A stretch of DNA of 64,000 bases from JBMOGA01 sp049318625 (GCA_049318625.1 JBMOGA010000012.1:1-64000), one strand, 5' to 3'; positions 36,939 through 45,644 are shown, counted from the first letter of the stretch. The notes: a model not told the origin generated them from the sequence alone. Program-made: numbers and translations.

Positions 36939-38822
36939 TCATTGCTGCTGGGTGGGACCGATCGATTGGCGCAGCGCCGCATCGTTGATGCGGACGCCGA
37001 AACGGTCCTGCAGCGCGGAGACGTAGGCGGCGAGCACGTCGTTCTGCATCTGCCGCTCGATCTCCTCGGCGATGGGGCGGAGGGCGTCGGCGGTCGGGGT
37101 GGCCGGGACGTTGATTTCGTCGACCTTGAGTACCACGCGGGTGGTGCCGCTGTCGGCCGATGTGGCCTTGCCCTTCGGTGTCGCGAAAACGCGCACGATG
37201 GCGGCGTCGGGCAGGCCGGACCTGCCGCCAGCCCGCTTGACGTCCTTGGCGGTCTCGACCTTGCCGCCGGCCTCCTTGGCCAGGGCGGCCAGGGGTTCGC
37301 CGGCCTGGGCGCGCTCGGCGAGCTTGTCGGCCAGTTCGGTGACGAGACGGCGGCGCTCCTGCTCGATCCAGGCGGTCTTCACGTCGGCCGCCACCTCGTC
37401 CTGCGCCTTCTGGCGTTCGGGGGTCACGGCGAGAACGCTGACCCAGGCATAGCCGGCATCGCCGATCTCGATGGCATCGGAGTCGCCGCCGACTTGCGCC
37501 TCGAAGGCGGCGGCGGCGATGCGCTGGGCATCGGCGTCGGCGATCGCCGGTTTGCCGTCGGGGCCTGTGCCGCTGCGGTCGAGCGCGGCGACCTCGACGA
37601 ACCGGACCTTCATGGCGGCGCCGATTTCGGCTAGGGGTTTGCCGGCCGCGCGCTGGTCGTCGATCTGGTCATGCAACTTCTGGATCTCCTCGGCGTCCTT
37701 GTCGTGGGCGAGCCGGTCGCGGATCTCGGTCCGCACTTCCTCGAACGGCTTCTGGCGGCCGGGCTGGATCTCGGGCACGCGCAGCAGCACGGTTGCGAAC
37801 TTGCCCTCGATCACCGCGGAGACCTGGTTCTTGGCCAGCGCGAAGGCCGCTTCCGCGATCGCCGGGTCGATGACCTGCTTCTGCGTCAACAGGCCTAGAT
37901 CGATGTCGGTCGGTTTGGCGCCGGCGTCCTTGGCGGCGTCGGCGAACGACTGGCCGGCCGCGATCTTCTTGCGTTGGGCCTCCGCCGCCGCGCGGTCGGG
38001 GAAGGAAATCTGCTCGATGCGGCGCTGCTCGGCGATCGCATAGAGCTCCTTGCCCTGCTCGTAGGCGGCGCGCACGTCCGCTTCGGGGATGGTGATCGAC
38101 TTGGCGAGTTCGTCGATGGTGAGGATCAGCGCCGCAATCTTCCGCTGCTCGGGAACGACGAAGCGCGCCTTGTTGGCCTCGTAGGTTTCCTTGAGCTTGG
38201 CGTCGTCGGGGGTGCCGATGGCCACCTTGGCGGCATCGATGGTGAAATACGAGACGGTGCGGGTTTCCTCGCGGTGCTTGTAGAGCAGCTCGACCAGCGG
38301 CTGTGGCGCGGCCGGCGTGGCCAGCGCCTGGGTCAGGTGCTCGCGGACCTCGTCGCGACGCCGGGACGCCAGGTAGGACTTCTCGGAGTAGCCGGCCTCG
38401 CGCAGGATCGATTCGAGCGCGCGGCGGCTGAACTGGCCATCCGGCCCGAGGAAGACGGGGTCGCGCCGGACGATGTCGGCGATCACGGAGTCGGGCAGCG
38501 CCAGGTCGAGACTGCGGACGTGCTGATCGATCACCGCGGCGCCGATCAGGCGGGAGAGAACCTGGCGGTCCAGCCCGAATGCGCGGGCCTGCTCGGCGGT
38601 GATGCGGCTGCCGAAGCGGCGGCGGATCTCTTCCAGCTGGTTCTGGTAGGCCTGCTGGAACTCGGCGCTCGAGATGTCCGAATCGCCGACGCGGGCGACC
38701 GTGCTCGCGCCTTGGCCGCGAAAGACGTCGGCGACGCCCCAGACACCGAAGCTGATGATGAGCAGGAACAGGAGACCCTTGGCCAGCCAGCTGCCGGCGC
38801 CACGCCTCAACGTATCAAGCAT
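36939..38822 (-). CDS. ppiD: Peptidyl-prolyl isomerase-like chaperone PpiD/SurA family
   Basis: A 627-residue inner-membrane-anchored periplasmic folding factor. One transmembrane helix (WLAKGLLFLLIISFGVWGVA, about residues 12-31) is followed by a SurA_N-type chaperone domain (LDRQVLSRLIGAAVIDQHVR), a degenerate parvulin-like domain and a long helical C-terminus ending GPTQQQ. The arrangement matches PpiD, which works at the Sec translocon exit. The ATG at 38822 gives the standard MLDTLRRGAGSW start. trpE follows directly, as in other members of this order. Confidence 0.88.
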   Translation of the reverse strand: MLDTLRRGAGSWLAKGLLFLLIISFGVWGVADVFRGQGASTVARVGDSDISSAEFQQAYQNQLEEIRRRFGSRITAEQARAFGLDRQVLSRLIGAAVIDQHVRSLDLALPDSVIADIVRRDPVFLGPDGQFSRRALESILREAGYSEKSYLASRRRDEVREHLTQALATPAAPQPLVELLYKHREETRTVSYFTIDAAKVAIGTPDDAKLKETYEANKARFVVPEQRKIAALILTIDELAKSITIPEADVRAAYEQGKELYAIAEQRRIEQISFPDRAAAEAQRKKIAAGQSFADAAKDAGAKPTDIDLGLLTQKQVIDPAIAEAAFALAKNQVSAVIEGKFATVLLRVPEIQPGRQKPFEEVRTEIRDRLAHDKDAEEIQKLHDQIDDQRAAGKPLAEIGAAMKVRFVEVAALDRSGTGPDGKPAIADADAQRIAAAAFEAQVGGDSDAIEIGDAGYAWVSVLAVTPERQKAQDEVAADVKTAWIEQERRRLVTELADKLAERAQAGEPLAALAKEAGGKVETAKDVKRAGGRSGLPDAAIVRVFATPKGKATSADSGTTRVVLKVDEINVPATPTADALRPIAEEIERQMQNDVLAAYVSALQDRFGVRINDAALRQSIGPTQQQ

Positions 38823-38984
38823 CTCGTCTCTCGTGCTTCCTGCATAGGGGCATGACGGCGATCGGCTTTGCCGGACGCCGTGGGGTGCTGATAAGAACCT
38901 CAGGGACTGCGGGAAAGCAAGGGCGGCCCGCGAATGACCGGCCGAGGGCCGGTCGCGGTCGATGGCGACGAGGGGGGACGACGC

Positions 38985-39740
38985 GTGTCTGGCAACATCC
39001 GTCCGCTGGTGGCGGGCAACTGGAAGATGAACGGTCTCAAGGCTTCCCTGGCGGAGGCGTTCAAGGTGCGCGACGCGCTCGGCGCCGATCCCGGGGCGGA
39101 CGTGCTGATCTGCCCGCCGGCCACTTTGGTGGCCACGCTGGCGGCCGGTGTAGCGGGCACCGGGCTGGCGGTGGGAGGCCAGGATTGTCATGCGGCGGCG
39201 CAGGGCGCGCACACCGGCGACGTGGCGGCCGAAATGCTCAAGGACGCCGGTGCGACGGCTGTGATCCTCGGCCATTCCGAGCGCCGCGCCGATCACGGCG
39301 AGACGTCGGCTGAAGTGCGCGCCAAAGTCGTGGCGGCGCACCGGGCCGGCCTCGCGGCCATCGTCTGTGTCGGCGAGACGGCGGGTGAACGGGCGGCCGG
39401 TCTGACACTCACGGTGGTGGGGCGGCAGTTAACCGCGTCGCTGCCCGACGCGGTGGACGCGGCGACGACGATCGTCGCCTACGAGCCGGTGTGGGCGATC
39501 GGCACGGGGTTGACGCCGACGGCCGCCGATGTCGCCGCCGTCCATGCGGCGATGCGGGCGGCGCTGGTGTCGCGATACGGTGCGGCGGGCGCGGCGATCC
39601 GGCTGCTGTACGGCGGATCGGTCAAGCCGTCGAACGCGCGCGAGTTGCTCGGCATCGCCAACGTGAACGGGGCACTGGTCGGTGGCGCGAGCCTCAAGGC
39701 CGACGATTTTCTCGGCATCCTGGCGGCGTACCGGTCCTGA
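38985..39740 (+). CDS. tpiA: Triosephosphate isomerase
   Basis: A 251-residue TIM-barrel enzyme that interconverts dihydroxyacetone phosphate and glyceraldehyde 3-phosphate. The catalytic residues are Lys in AGNWKMNG, His in ILGHSERRA and Glu in AYEPVWAIGTGL; the phosphate loop is LLYGGSVKPSN. The start is taken as GTG at 38985 with an AGGGGGG sequence about eight bases upstream. An in-frame ATG at 38934 would add 17 residues that are not typical of the family. It diverges from ppiD across about 160 bases, which is a frequent arrangement in alphaproteobacteria. Confidence 0.94.
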   Translation: MSGNIRPLVAGNWKMNGLKASLAEAFKVRDALGADPGADVLICPPATLVATLAAGVAGTGLAVGGQDCHAAAQGAHTGDVAAEMLKDAGATAVILGHSERRADHGETSAEVRAKVVAAHRAGLAAIVCVGETAGERAAGLTLTVVGRQLTASLPDAVDAATTIVAYEPVWAIGTGLTPTAADVAAVHAAMRAALVSRYGAAGAAIRLLYGGSVKPSNARELLGIANVNGALVGGASLKADDFLGILAAYRS

Positions 39741-39779
39741 CCGGCGCTGCCCCGGGCCAACATGAGACGAGAGATATCG

Positions 39780-40286
39780 ATGATCCGCCGTTGGGCTCCC
39801 CTACTCTCGACGCTGGCGCTGGCGTTGCCGCCGGGTGGCGCGTGGGCCGCGAAACTCGACCCCGAGGCCTGCAACAAGCTCAAGGCCGAGCAGGCCGAAC
39901 TTGCGCCGAAGCGCTTGCGGGAAGCGGTCGAGAAGGGGCCGGCGTGGACCAAGGCCAATCTGCCGGGCGTCGATCCCGAGGTGGTACGCCGCTACATCGA
40001 TCTCGAGGAGCAGTTGCTGTTCCGCTGCCCGCTTCCCAAGCCGGTGCGCGACAAGGCGGCAGTTCATGCGGTGCCGCCCCCGGAGGACAGCGACGGCGAG
40101 GCCAAACCCGCGCCGCCGGCCAAGAAGAAGCCGGCGGCCGAGCCCGCGAAAAAGACGGCCAAGGCCGACACCGAGGCCAAGGGCGACCCGAACCCCGAGG
40201 CGCCGGTGAAGCCGAAACCCAAGCCGCAACCCAAGCCGAAACCGGCCGACGCCTTCGTGGCCCCGCCGAAGAAGGCCGCCGAGTGA
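39780..40286 (+). CDS. Exported Lys/Pro/Ala-rich hypothetical protein
   Basis: A 168-residue protein with a signal peptide (WAPLLSTLALALPPGGAWA) and a short helical N-terminal domain containing two Cys (DPEACNKLKAEQ; LLFRCPLPK). A long low-complexity tail of Lys, Pro and Ala follows (KPKPKPQPKPKPAD). The tail resembles those of proteins that bind peptidoglycan or the outer membrane by charge, but no function can be assigned. The ATG at 39780 has GAGAG upstream; an ATG 18 bases earlier has none. It follows tpiA by 39 bases and may share its transcript. Confidence 0.65.
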   Translation: MIRRWAPLLSTLALALPPGGAWAAKLDPEACNKLKAEQAELAPKRLREAVEKGPAWTKANLPGVDPEVVRRYIDLEEQLLFRCPLPKPVRDKAAVHAVPPPEDSDGEAKPAPPAKKKPAAEPAKKTAKADTEAKGDPNPEAPVKPKPKPQPKPKPADAFVAPPKKAAE

Positions 40287-40292
40287 GCCGGA

Positions 40293-40961
40293 TCATCTTG
40301 CGGGCTGGATCTCGATTCGGATGTCGGCGGCGGTTCCTGTGACGGCGAATCGGTCGCCGTCGCGCGGCTGAAAGCGCTTCGGCGGGTCGAGGCTGTCGAA
40401 CACCAGCGTCGCCGGCAGACACCGGGAGAAACGCACGGAGACGTGCGGGGCGAGTTTTTCCGGCTTGTCGGAGATGCGGAAGGTCACGGTGGCCGGAGTG
40501 GCGTTGTCGATGCGGAATTGATAGCGCTGCGAGTCCGGCCGGCCGAGCAACTGGACGGACAGATAGGTCCGATCGGGTCCCTCGGCGACGCCGACGCCGA
40601 TTTCCGTCATGTGGGGCGATTCCAGGTTCTGGCGGTGGCCCGGCGAGGCTTTCCAGCCCTCGACGGTGCGCCGCGCGAGTTCGTTGGTCTCGAAACCGGC
40701 GGCATGGAGATGCAACGCGAGGTTTTCTGCAATCTGGCATGGCGTGTAGCCGGACTTGCGGGCGCGCTCGGCGAAAGTCTGGCCGTCGGCGGTGTGGGAG
40801 AAGGCCTTGGTTCGTGCCAGATAGGCGGCGAACGCCTTGGCGGCGGCGGCGAGCGCGGGGCTCGGTTGCAGCGCGCCAAGTTTGCTCTCGCGGCGGAAGT
40901 CGTTGGTGAGCGCGACGATCGCGGCTTCCACCTTCGGCAGATCGGGCGTGATGGCGGCCAT
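40293..40961 (-). CDS. CAP/SCP-domain protein
   Basis: A 222-residue protein. The N-terminal 130 residues form a CAP (cysteine-rich secretory, PR-1-like) domain with TNDFRRESKLGALQPSPAL, KAFSHTADGQTFAERARKSG, QIAENLALH and WKASPGHRQNL, including the two His and two Glu that form the CAP cavity. A C-terminal beta-rich region of about 85 residues follows. Bacterial CAP proteins are usually exported, but no signal peptide is seen from the ATG at 40961. Upstream in-frame starts, to 41117, do not reveal one either. Molecular function is unknown. Confidence 0.75.
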   Translation of the reverse strand: MAAITPDLPKVEAAIVALTNDFRRESKLGALQPSPALAAAAKAFAAYLARTKAFSHTADGQTFAERARKSGYTPCQIAENLALHLHAAGFETNELARRTVEGWKASPGHRQNLESPHMTEIGVGVAEGPDRTYLSVQLLGRPDSQRYQFRIDNATPATVTFRISDKPEKLAPHVSVRFSRCLPATLVFDSLDPPKRFQPRDGDRFAVTGTAADIRIEIQPAR

Positions 40962-41104
40962 CTGGGCGTCCGGGGCTCCCTTGCGGTGGCAGAACGCCGC
41001 ATTACCACGGTGCGCGGCGATGGCAACGGGTGTGTCGGTCTGCCGGAGGCCTGTGTCGCTGCGGCCCTTGAGCCACCCGGGCGTTCGGCGGTAGGACGGC
41101 TGCC

Positions 41105-43351
41105 ATGAGTGACACACCGATTCTGTCTGGCCCGGTCGAGGCCGTAAACCTGCGTGACGCCCTCGAGGAGCGCTACCTCGCCTACGCGCTTTCGACGATC
41201 ATGCACCGGGCGCTGCCGGACGTGCGCGACGGGCTGAAGCCCGTACATCGGCGCATCCTGTTCGCGATGCGCGAGCTCAAGCTCGATCCGTCGGCCGGGT
41301 ACAAGAAGTGCGCCAAGATCGTCGGCGAGGTGATGGGCAACTTCCATCCGCACGGGGATCAGGCGATCTACGACGCGCTGGTGCGCCTCGCGCAGGATTT
41401 CGCGGTCCGCTATCCGCTGGTCGACGGGCAGGGCAACTTCGGCAACATCGACGGCGATAACGCCGCGGCGATGCGCTACACGGAAAGCCGGCTGACTGCG
41501 GTGGCCGAGGCGCTGCTCGACGGCATCGACGAGAACACGGTCGATTTCCGGCCGACCTACGACGGCACCAACCAGGAACCGGTGGTGCTGCCGGCCGCCT
41601 TCCCGAACCTGCTGGCCAACGGTTCGGCCGGCATCGCGGTCGGCATGGCAACCAACATTCCGCCGCACAACGCCGACGAGCTTTGCGCCGCGTTGCTCCA
41701 TCTGATCAAGCACCCCAACGCCAGCATCGAGAAGCTTGTCGAGATGGTGCCGGGTCCGGATTTCCCGACCGGCGGCATCATCGTCGAGCCGCGCGACCAG
41801 ATCCTGGAGGCCTATCGCACCGGCCGTGGCGGGTTCCGGCTGCGCGCCAGGTGGGAGCGTGAGGAGACCGGGCGGGGCGGGTATCAGCTCGTCGTCACTG
41901 AAATCCCCTACCAGGTCCAGAAATCCAAGTTGGTCGAGCGTCTCGCCGATCTGCTGACCGAAAAGAAGCTGCCGTTGCTCGGCGACGTCCGCGACGAGAG
42001 TGCGGAGACCGTGCGGCTGGTGCTCGAGCCGAAAAGCCGCGCGGTCGACCCGCTGGTGCTGATGGAGAGCCTGTTCCGGTTGACCGAGCTCGAAGTGCGC
42101 TTCGGGCTCAACATGAACGTGCTGTCGCGCGGGCAGGTGCCGGGCGTGCTGTCGCTGCGTGAGGTTCTCACCGAGTGGCTGCATCATCGCAAGGAGGTGC
42201 TGGTCCGGCGCAGCCGGTATCGGCTCGAGAAGATCGAACATCGCCTCGAGGTTCTGGACGGCTATCTGATCGCCTTCCTGAACATCGACGAGGTGATCCG
42301 CATCATCCGCTTCGAGGACGAGCCGAAGCAGCGGCTGATCGCGAAGTTCAAGTTGTCCGAGGTCCAGGCCGAGGCGATCCTCAACCTGCGCCTGCGGTCG
42401 CTGGCCAAGCTCGAAGAGATTCAGATCAAGGCCGAGCACGACAAACTGTCGAGTGAGCGCCGCGACATCCTCAGCCTGCTCGGCTCCGACGATCTGCAGT
42501 GGGAGCGGATTTCGGTCGAGATCCGCGAGACCCGCGAGCGCTACTCCAAGAAGACGGCGCTGGGCCGCCGCCGCACCGCCTTCGCCGATGCGCCCGACAT
42601 CGAGATCGATCTCGAGCAGGCGCTGATCGAGAAGGAACCGATAACCGTCATCCTGTCGGAGAAGGGCTGGATCCGGGCACTGAAGGGCCACCCGGAGGAC
42701 TTGTCCAAGCTGGATTTCAAGCAGGGCGACGACTTGAGAAAAGCGGTGCGCGCCTCGACCACCGACAAGCTGCTGCTGTTCACGACCAACGGCAAGTTCT
42801 TCACGCTCGAGGCCAACGGTCTGCCCGGCGGGCGCGGCCACGGCGAGCCCGTGCGGCTGATGTTCGACCTCGAGGAGAACCACGACATCGTCGACCTGTT
42901 CGTGCACGAGCCGGGGCGCAAACTGCTGGTCGCCTCGACCGGTGCGAACGGGTTCATCGTGCCGGAGGACGAGGTCGTCGCCTCGACCCGCAAGGGCAAG
43001 CAGGTGTTGAACGTCAGCGAGCCGGAAGAGGCCAAGGTCTGCGTGCCGGCGGCCGGCGATATGGTCGCGACCATCGGCGAGAACCGCAAACTTCTGGTGT
43101 TCCCGCTGGATCAGGTGAACGAAATGGCGCGCGGCAAGGGCGTGATCCTGCAGCGGTTCACCGAGGGCGGGCTGTCCGACGTGACGGTGTTCACCGCGAA
43201 GCTGGGCCTGACGTGGCTCGACGGGGCCGGGCGCACGTTCACGCTGTCGAAGTCGGAGTATGCCGACTGGGTCGGCCAGCGGGCTCAAGCGGGCAAGGTG
43301 GCACCCAAGGGGTTCCCGCGCTCCAACAAGTTCGGTCCGGCGTTCGGGTAA
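41105..43351 (+). CDS. parC: DNA topoisomerase IV subunit A
   Basis: A 748-residue type IIA topoisomerase subunit that, with ParE, unlinks replicated chromosomes. The catalytic Tyr is Y125 in AAAMRYTESRLT. The quinolone-determining region is HPHGDQAIYDALVRLAQDF. C-terminal beta-pinwheel repeats are short (EKGWIRALKGH; TTNGKFFTL; RKGKQVLNV), as in ParC rather than GyrA, and the GyrA-box is absent. The position of E. coli Ser80 is Gln86 and that of Glu84 is Asp90. ParE is not in the window. The ATG at 41105 gives the typical N-terminus. Confidence 0.93.
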   Translation: MSDTPILSGPVEAVNLRDALEERYLAYALSTIMHRALPDVRDGLKPVHRRILFAMRELKLDPSAGYKKCAKIVGEVMGNFHPHGDQAIYDALVRLAQDFAVRYPLVDGQGNFGNIDGDNAAAMRYTESRLTAVAEALLDGIDENTVDFRPTYDGTNQEPVVLPAAFPNLLANGSAGIAVGMATNIPPHNADELCAALLHLIKHPNASIEKLVEMVPGPDFPTGGIIVEPRDQILEAYRTGRGGFRLRARWEREETGRGGYQLVVTEIPYQVQKSKLVERLADLLTEKKLPLLGDVRDESAETVRLVLEPKSRAVDPLVLMESLFRLTELEVRFGLNMNVLSRGQVPGVLSLREVLTEWLHHRKEVLVRRSRYRLEKIEHRLEVLDGYLIAFLNIDEVIRIIRFEDEPKQRLIAKFKLSEVQAEAILNLRLRSLAKLEEIQIKAEHDKLSSERRDILSLLGSDDLQWERISVEIRETRERYSKKTALGRRRTAFADAPDIEIDLEQALIEKEPITVILSEKGWIRALKGHPEDLSKLDFKQGDDLRKAVRASTTDKLLLFTTNGKFFTLEANGLPGGRGHGEPVRLMFDLEENHDIVDLFVHEPGRKLLVASTGANGFIVPEDEVVASTRKGKQVLNVSEPEEAKVCVPAAGDMVATIGENRKLLVFPLDQVNEMARGKGVILQRFTEGGLSDVTVFTAKLGLTWLDGAGRTFTLSKSEYADWVGQRAQAGKVAPKGFPRSNKFGPAFG

Positions 43352-43466
43352 GAGCGCTGGCGCTCGTCGCGCGCTTGCCTTCCGGCGTGGGGCGCGGCAA
43401 CAGTGCGCTCATCCGTTCGCTTGAAACACCGGATCGGGGTAGCCCGTGCACCCCAGGGGGCCACGT

Positions 43467-43919
43467 ATGCGGCGGCGATCGTTGCACCTCCTGCTATCGC
43501 TTGCCGTACTTGCCGGTGCGGCGGGGGCCCAGGCGGCCGAGCCCGCACGCTGCGTGCGCGACGACTTCTACGCGGCCGTCGACGAAGCCGCCGCGGCACT
43601 GCGCGAACTCAATCAGAAGAACCGGCCGGAGTTCCAGGATCGGCTGCGCAGACTGAGGGACAAGCGCGGCTGGAGTCAGGACCAGTTCATCGCCGAGGCG
43701 GCGCCGTTCGTGCGCGACAGCGAGATCGAGGCGTTCGATGCGCGCTCCGACGAGGCGCTGCGCAAGATCACCGAGATGGGTCAGGAGGGCGGGCGGGCGA
43801 AGACTCCGGACTGCCGTCTGCTGGCGGAGTTGCGCGGCTACATGCGGGCGCTGGTCGAGATCCAGACCGCCAAGTGGGCCTACATGTTCGACAAGATCGG
43901 CGGCGCGGTCGGCCAGTAA
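43467..43919 (+). CDS. Exported helical hypothetical protein
   Basis: A 150-residue protein with a signal peptide (SLHLLLSLAVLAGAAGAQAA) and a mature helical domain with two Cys (PARCVRDDF; TPDCRLLAEL), which could form a disulphide in the periplasm. No known family was recognised. AGGGGG precedes the ATG at 43467. It sits about 115 bases after parC and reads in the same direction. The 236-base region after it contains the CtrA-type box of the next gene. Confidence 0.6.
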   Translation: MRRRSLHLLLSLAVLAGAAGAQAAEPARCVRDDFYAAVDEAAAALRELNQKNRPEFQDRLRRLRDKRGWSQDQFIAEAAPFVRDSEIEAFDARSDEALRKITEMGQEGGRAKTPDCRLLAELRGYMRALVEIQTAKWAYMFDKIGGAVGQ

Positions 43920-44098
43920 CCTCGTGTTGACCCTGCGCGCGGACTGAGAGCGGGCGCCACGGAGGCGCCACCGGCATGCCCCGCTTCTCACACAATGAAG
44001 CCGTAGACGGAGGGGGTGGCGACGGTCGCTCGCCGCTCCTCTCGGCGCCGTTGGTGCCCGACAGAATCGCATGCGACCTCGGCGGGCCCGGCGGTTCG

Positions 44099-44113
44099 TT
44101 AACGAGCTGTTAA
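44099..44113. promoter_or_regulatory. CtrA-type binding box upstream of the LytM lipoprotein gene
   Basis: TTAA-CGAGCTG-TTAA is an exact match to the alphaproteobacterial CtrA consensus TTAA-N7-TTAA. It ends 42 bases before the ATG of the LysM/LytM gene at 44156. A third GTTAAC follows at 44124-44129. TTAA words are rare in this GC-rich DNA, and this is the only full-spacing box found by eye in the window. CtrA is the cell-cycle regulator that controls division and envelope genes in this class, so the site and the gene fit each other. Confidence 0.65.
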
Positions 44114-44155
44114 CTCCAACAGCGTTAACAACAAGGGTGGGCGTAGAGGTGTAAC

Positions 44156-45619
44156 ATGTCGCGTAACTCGGTCTCCACCCGTCCCTGGCGTGTCGGTCAG
44201 GGAGCCACGCTGCGAGCGGGGCTTGTGGGAATTGCCATAGCTGCCGGTGGCTGCAGCGCCGATATCTCCCGGTTCGACTCCCCGTTCTTCGGCATGAACG
44301 ATTCGAGCACCGCGACCGGCTCGATCGGCAACGGCGCGAGCGCGGGTCCGGGCAATCTTTCAGAGCAGACGCCGTCATACACCGGCGGCGGTTACGGTAC
44401 GTCGTCGCGGCCGGGGGAAATCCGCAGTGCCGCGCTTCCCGATCCGGCGCCGGCCCCCTATCGACCCGAACCGACTTATCAGCCGGCCGCCGGTGCCGCA
44501 CCGGCACCGCGTGCGCTGGCCCCGGCCTCGCGTCCCGTTGCGGCGCCCGCCGCCCGTCCCGAGCCGGCGGCTGCCACAACGGCGGCCGGCGAGACGGTCG
44601 AGGTGCAGCAGGGCGATACGTTGTTCGGCATCGCGCGGCGCCACAATGTTCGGGTCGAAGACGTTAAGCGTCTGAACAACCTTTCCAGCACGATGATCCG
44701 CCCCGGCCAACGTCTGGTGATGCCGGCGGGTGCGGGACGTGCCGCGACGGTTGCCGCGGCGGCACGCCGGGTGGCGGCGCCGAATCCGGTAGCTGCCGAA
44801 CCCGCCGCGCCAGTCGCGGAGGCGCCGGTGGGCAACGCCGACGGGACCTACACATTGAAGCCCGGCGACAGCCTGTACACGATCGCCCGGGCCAACAAGT
44901 TGTCGATGGCGGACCTGCAGCGGATCAACAATATCGCCGATCCACGCAAGGTGCGCGTCGGCACCGTGCTGAAACTCAGAGAGGACGGGGCGCGACCGGC
45001 CGTTGCCGCGCAGCGCGCGCCGTCGGTGGCCGTGACACCGGCTGCGTCCGAGCCGACACCCGCGCTTTCGCCGATTGCCACGACGACACGTCCGACGATC
45101 ATCAACGGTGGCGCGCCGACGGCGGGTACCCAAGTGGCCGCGGTCGATCAGCGCGCGACGCTGAGCGATGCAAGCCCGGCACCGGCCGGGTCGGCAGGGA
45201 CCGAGGTGGCGAGTGCCGCGACGTCGACGGCCCAGATGCCGCCGATGAGCTTCCGGTGGCCGGCGAAAGGCCGGGTGCTGTCGAATTTCGGGCCGCGTCC
45301 CGATGGCACGCACAACGACGGGGTCGACATTGCGGTGCCGCTGGGCGCCGAGGTGGTGGCGGCCGAGAGCGGCGTGGTCGCCTACGCAGGCAACGAGCTC
45401 AAGGGCTTCGGTAATCTCGTGCTGATCCGCCATGAGGGCGGGTGGGTGACGGCGTACGCGCACAACGAGGAATTGTTGGTCAAGCGCGGCGACAAGGTGC
45501 GCCGGGGCCAGGGCGTCGCCAAGGCCGGCAAGTCGGGCAGCGTCGACCAGCCGATGGTGCATTTCGAGATCCGTCAGGGCTCGAAGCCGATCGATCCGAT
45601 CCCGTATCTGGAGAAGTAG
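44156..45619 (+). CDS. LysM/LytM (M23-like) cell-division lipoprotein, NlpD/DipM type
   Basis: A 487-residue lipoprotein with lipobox AGGC near residue 33. Two LysM peptidoglycan-binding domains (EVQQGDTLFGIARRHNVRV; YTLKPGDSLYTIARANKLSM) are followed by a Pro/Ala linker and a C-terminal M23/LytM domain (FRWPAKGRVLSNFGPRPDG to the end). The zinc site is incomplete. Asn387 stands where the first His is expected (NDGVD, with Asp391 kept), and the HxH motif reads MVH (Met467 for the first His). The domain is therefore probably not a peptidase. Proteins of this type activate amidases at the division septum. It lies upstream of DUF815-yajC-secDF, its usual neighbourhood in this order, with an L,D-transpeptidase gene between. 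Confidence 0.88.
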   Translation: MSRNSVSTRPWRVGQGATLRAGLVGIAIAAGGCSADISRFDSPFFGMNDSSTATGSIGNGASAGPGNLSEQTPSYTGGGYGTSSRPGEIRSAALPDPAPAPYRPEPTYQPAAGAAPAPRALAPASRPVAAPAARPEPAAATTAAGETVEVQQGDTLFGIARRHNVRVEDVKRLNNLSSTMIRPGQRLVMPAGAGRAATVAAAARRVAAPNPVAAEPAAPVAEAPVGNADGTYTLKPGDSLYTIARANKLSMADLQRINNIADPRKVRVGTVLKLREDGARPAVAAQRAPSVAVTPAASEPTPALSPIATTTRPTIINGGAPTAGTQVAAVDQRATLSDASPAPAGSAGTEVASAATSTAQMPPMSFRWPAKGRVLSNFGPRPDGTHNDGVDIAVPLGAEVVAAESGVVAYAGNELKGFGNLVLIRHEGGWVTAYAHNEELLVKRGDKVRRGQGVAKAGKSGSVDQPMVHFEIRQGSKPIDPIPYLEK

Positions 45620-45622
45620 GCA

Positions 45623-45644
45623 CGGCGGGCTCATCGCCCCGCCG
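45623..45644 (+). terminator. Hairpin after the LytM gene
   Basis: CGGCGGG (45623-45629) and CCCGCCG (45638-45644) form a 7-bp GC stem with an 8-base loop, three bases after the stop codon at 45619. No T-run follows, so intrinsic termination is uncertain. Confidence 0.35.

Noticed and set aside
40962..41104. A parC promoter with TTGCGG at 40981
   Set aside because: The matching -10 (TACCAC) is too poor to report; no better pair was seen.
40607..43288. An 893-codon open frame antisense to parC, and similar very long frames at 8001-11042 (plus), 26895-29357 (plus), 1875-3239 (minus) and 9424-10578 (minus)
   Set aside because: In high-GC DNA the opposite strand of real genes is often open. These translations are rich in Arg, His, Gly and Asp, have no recognisable domain, and lie over well-supported genes.
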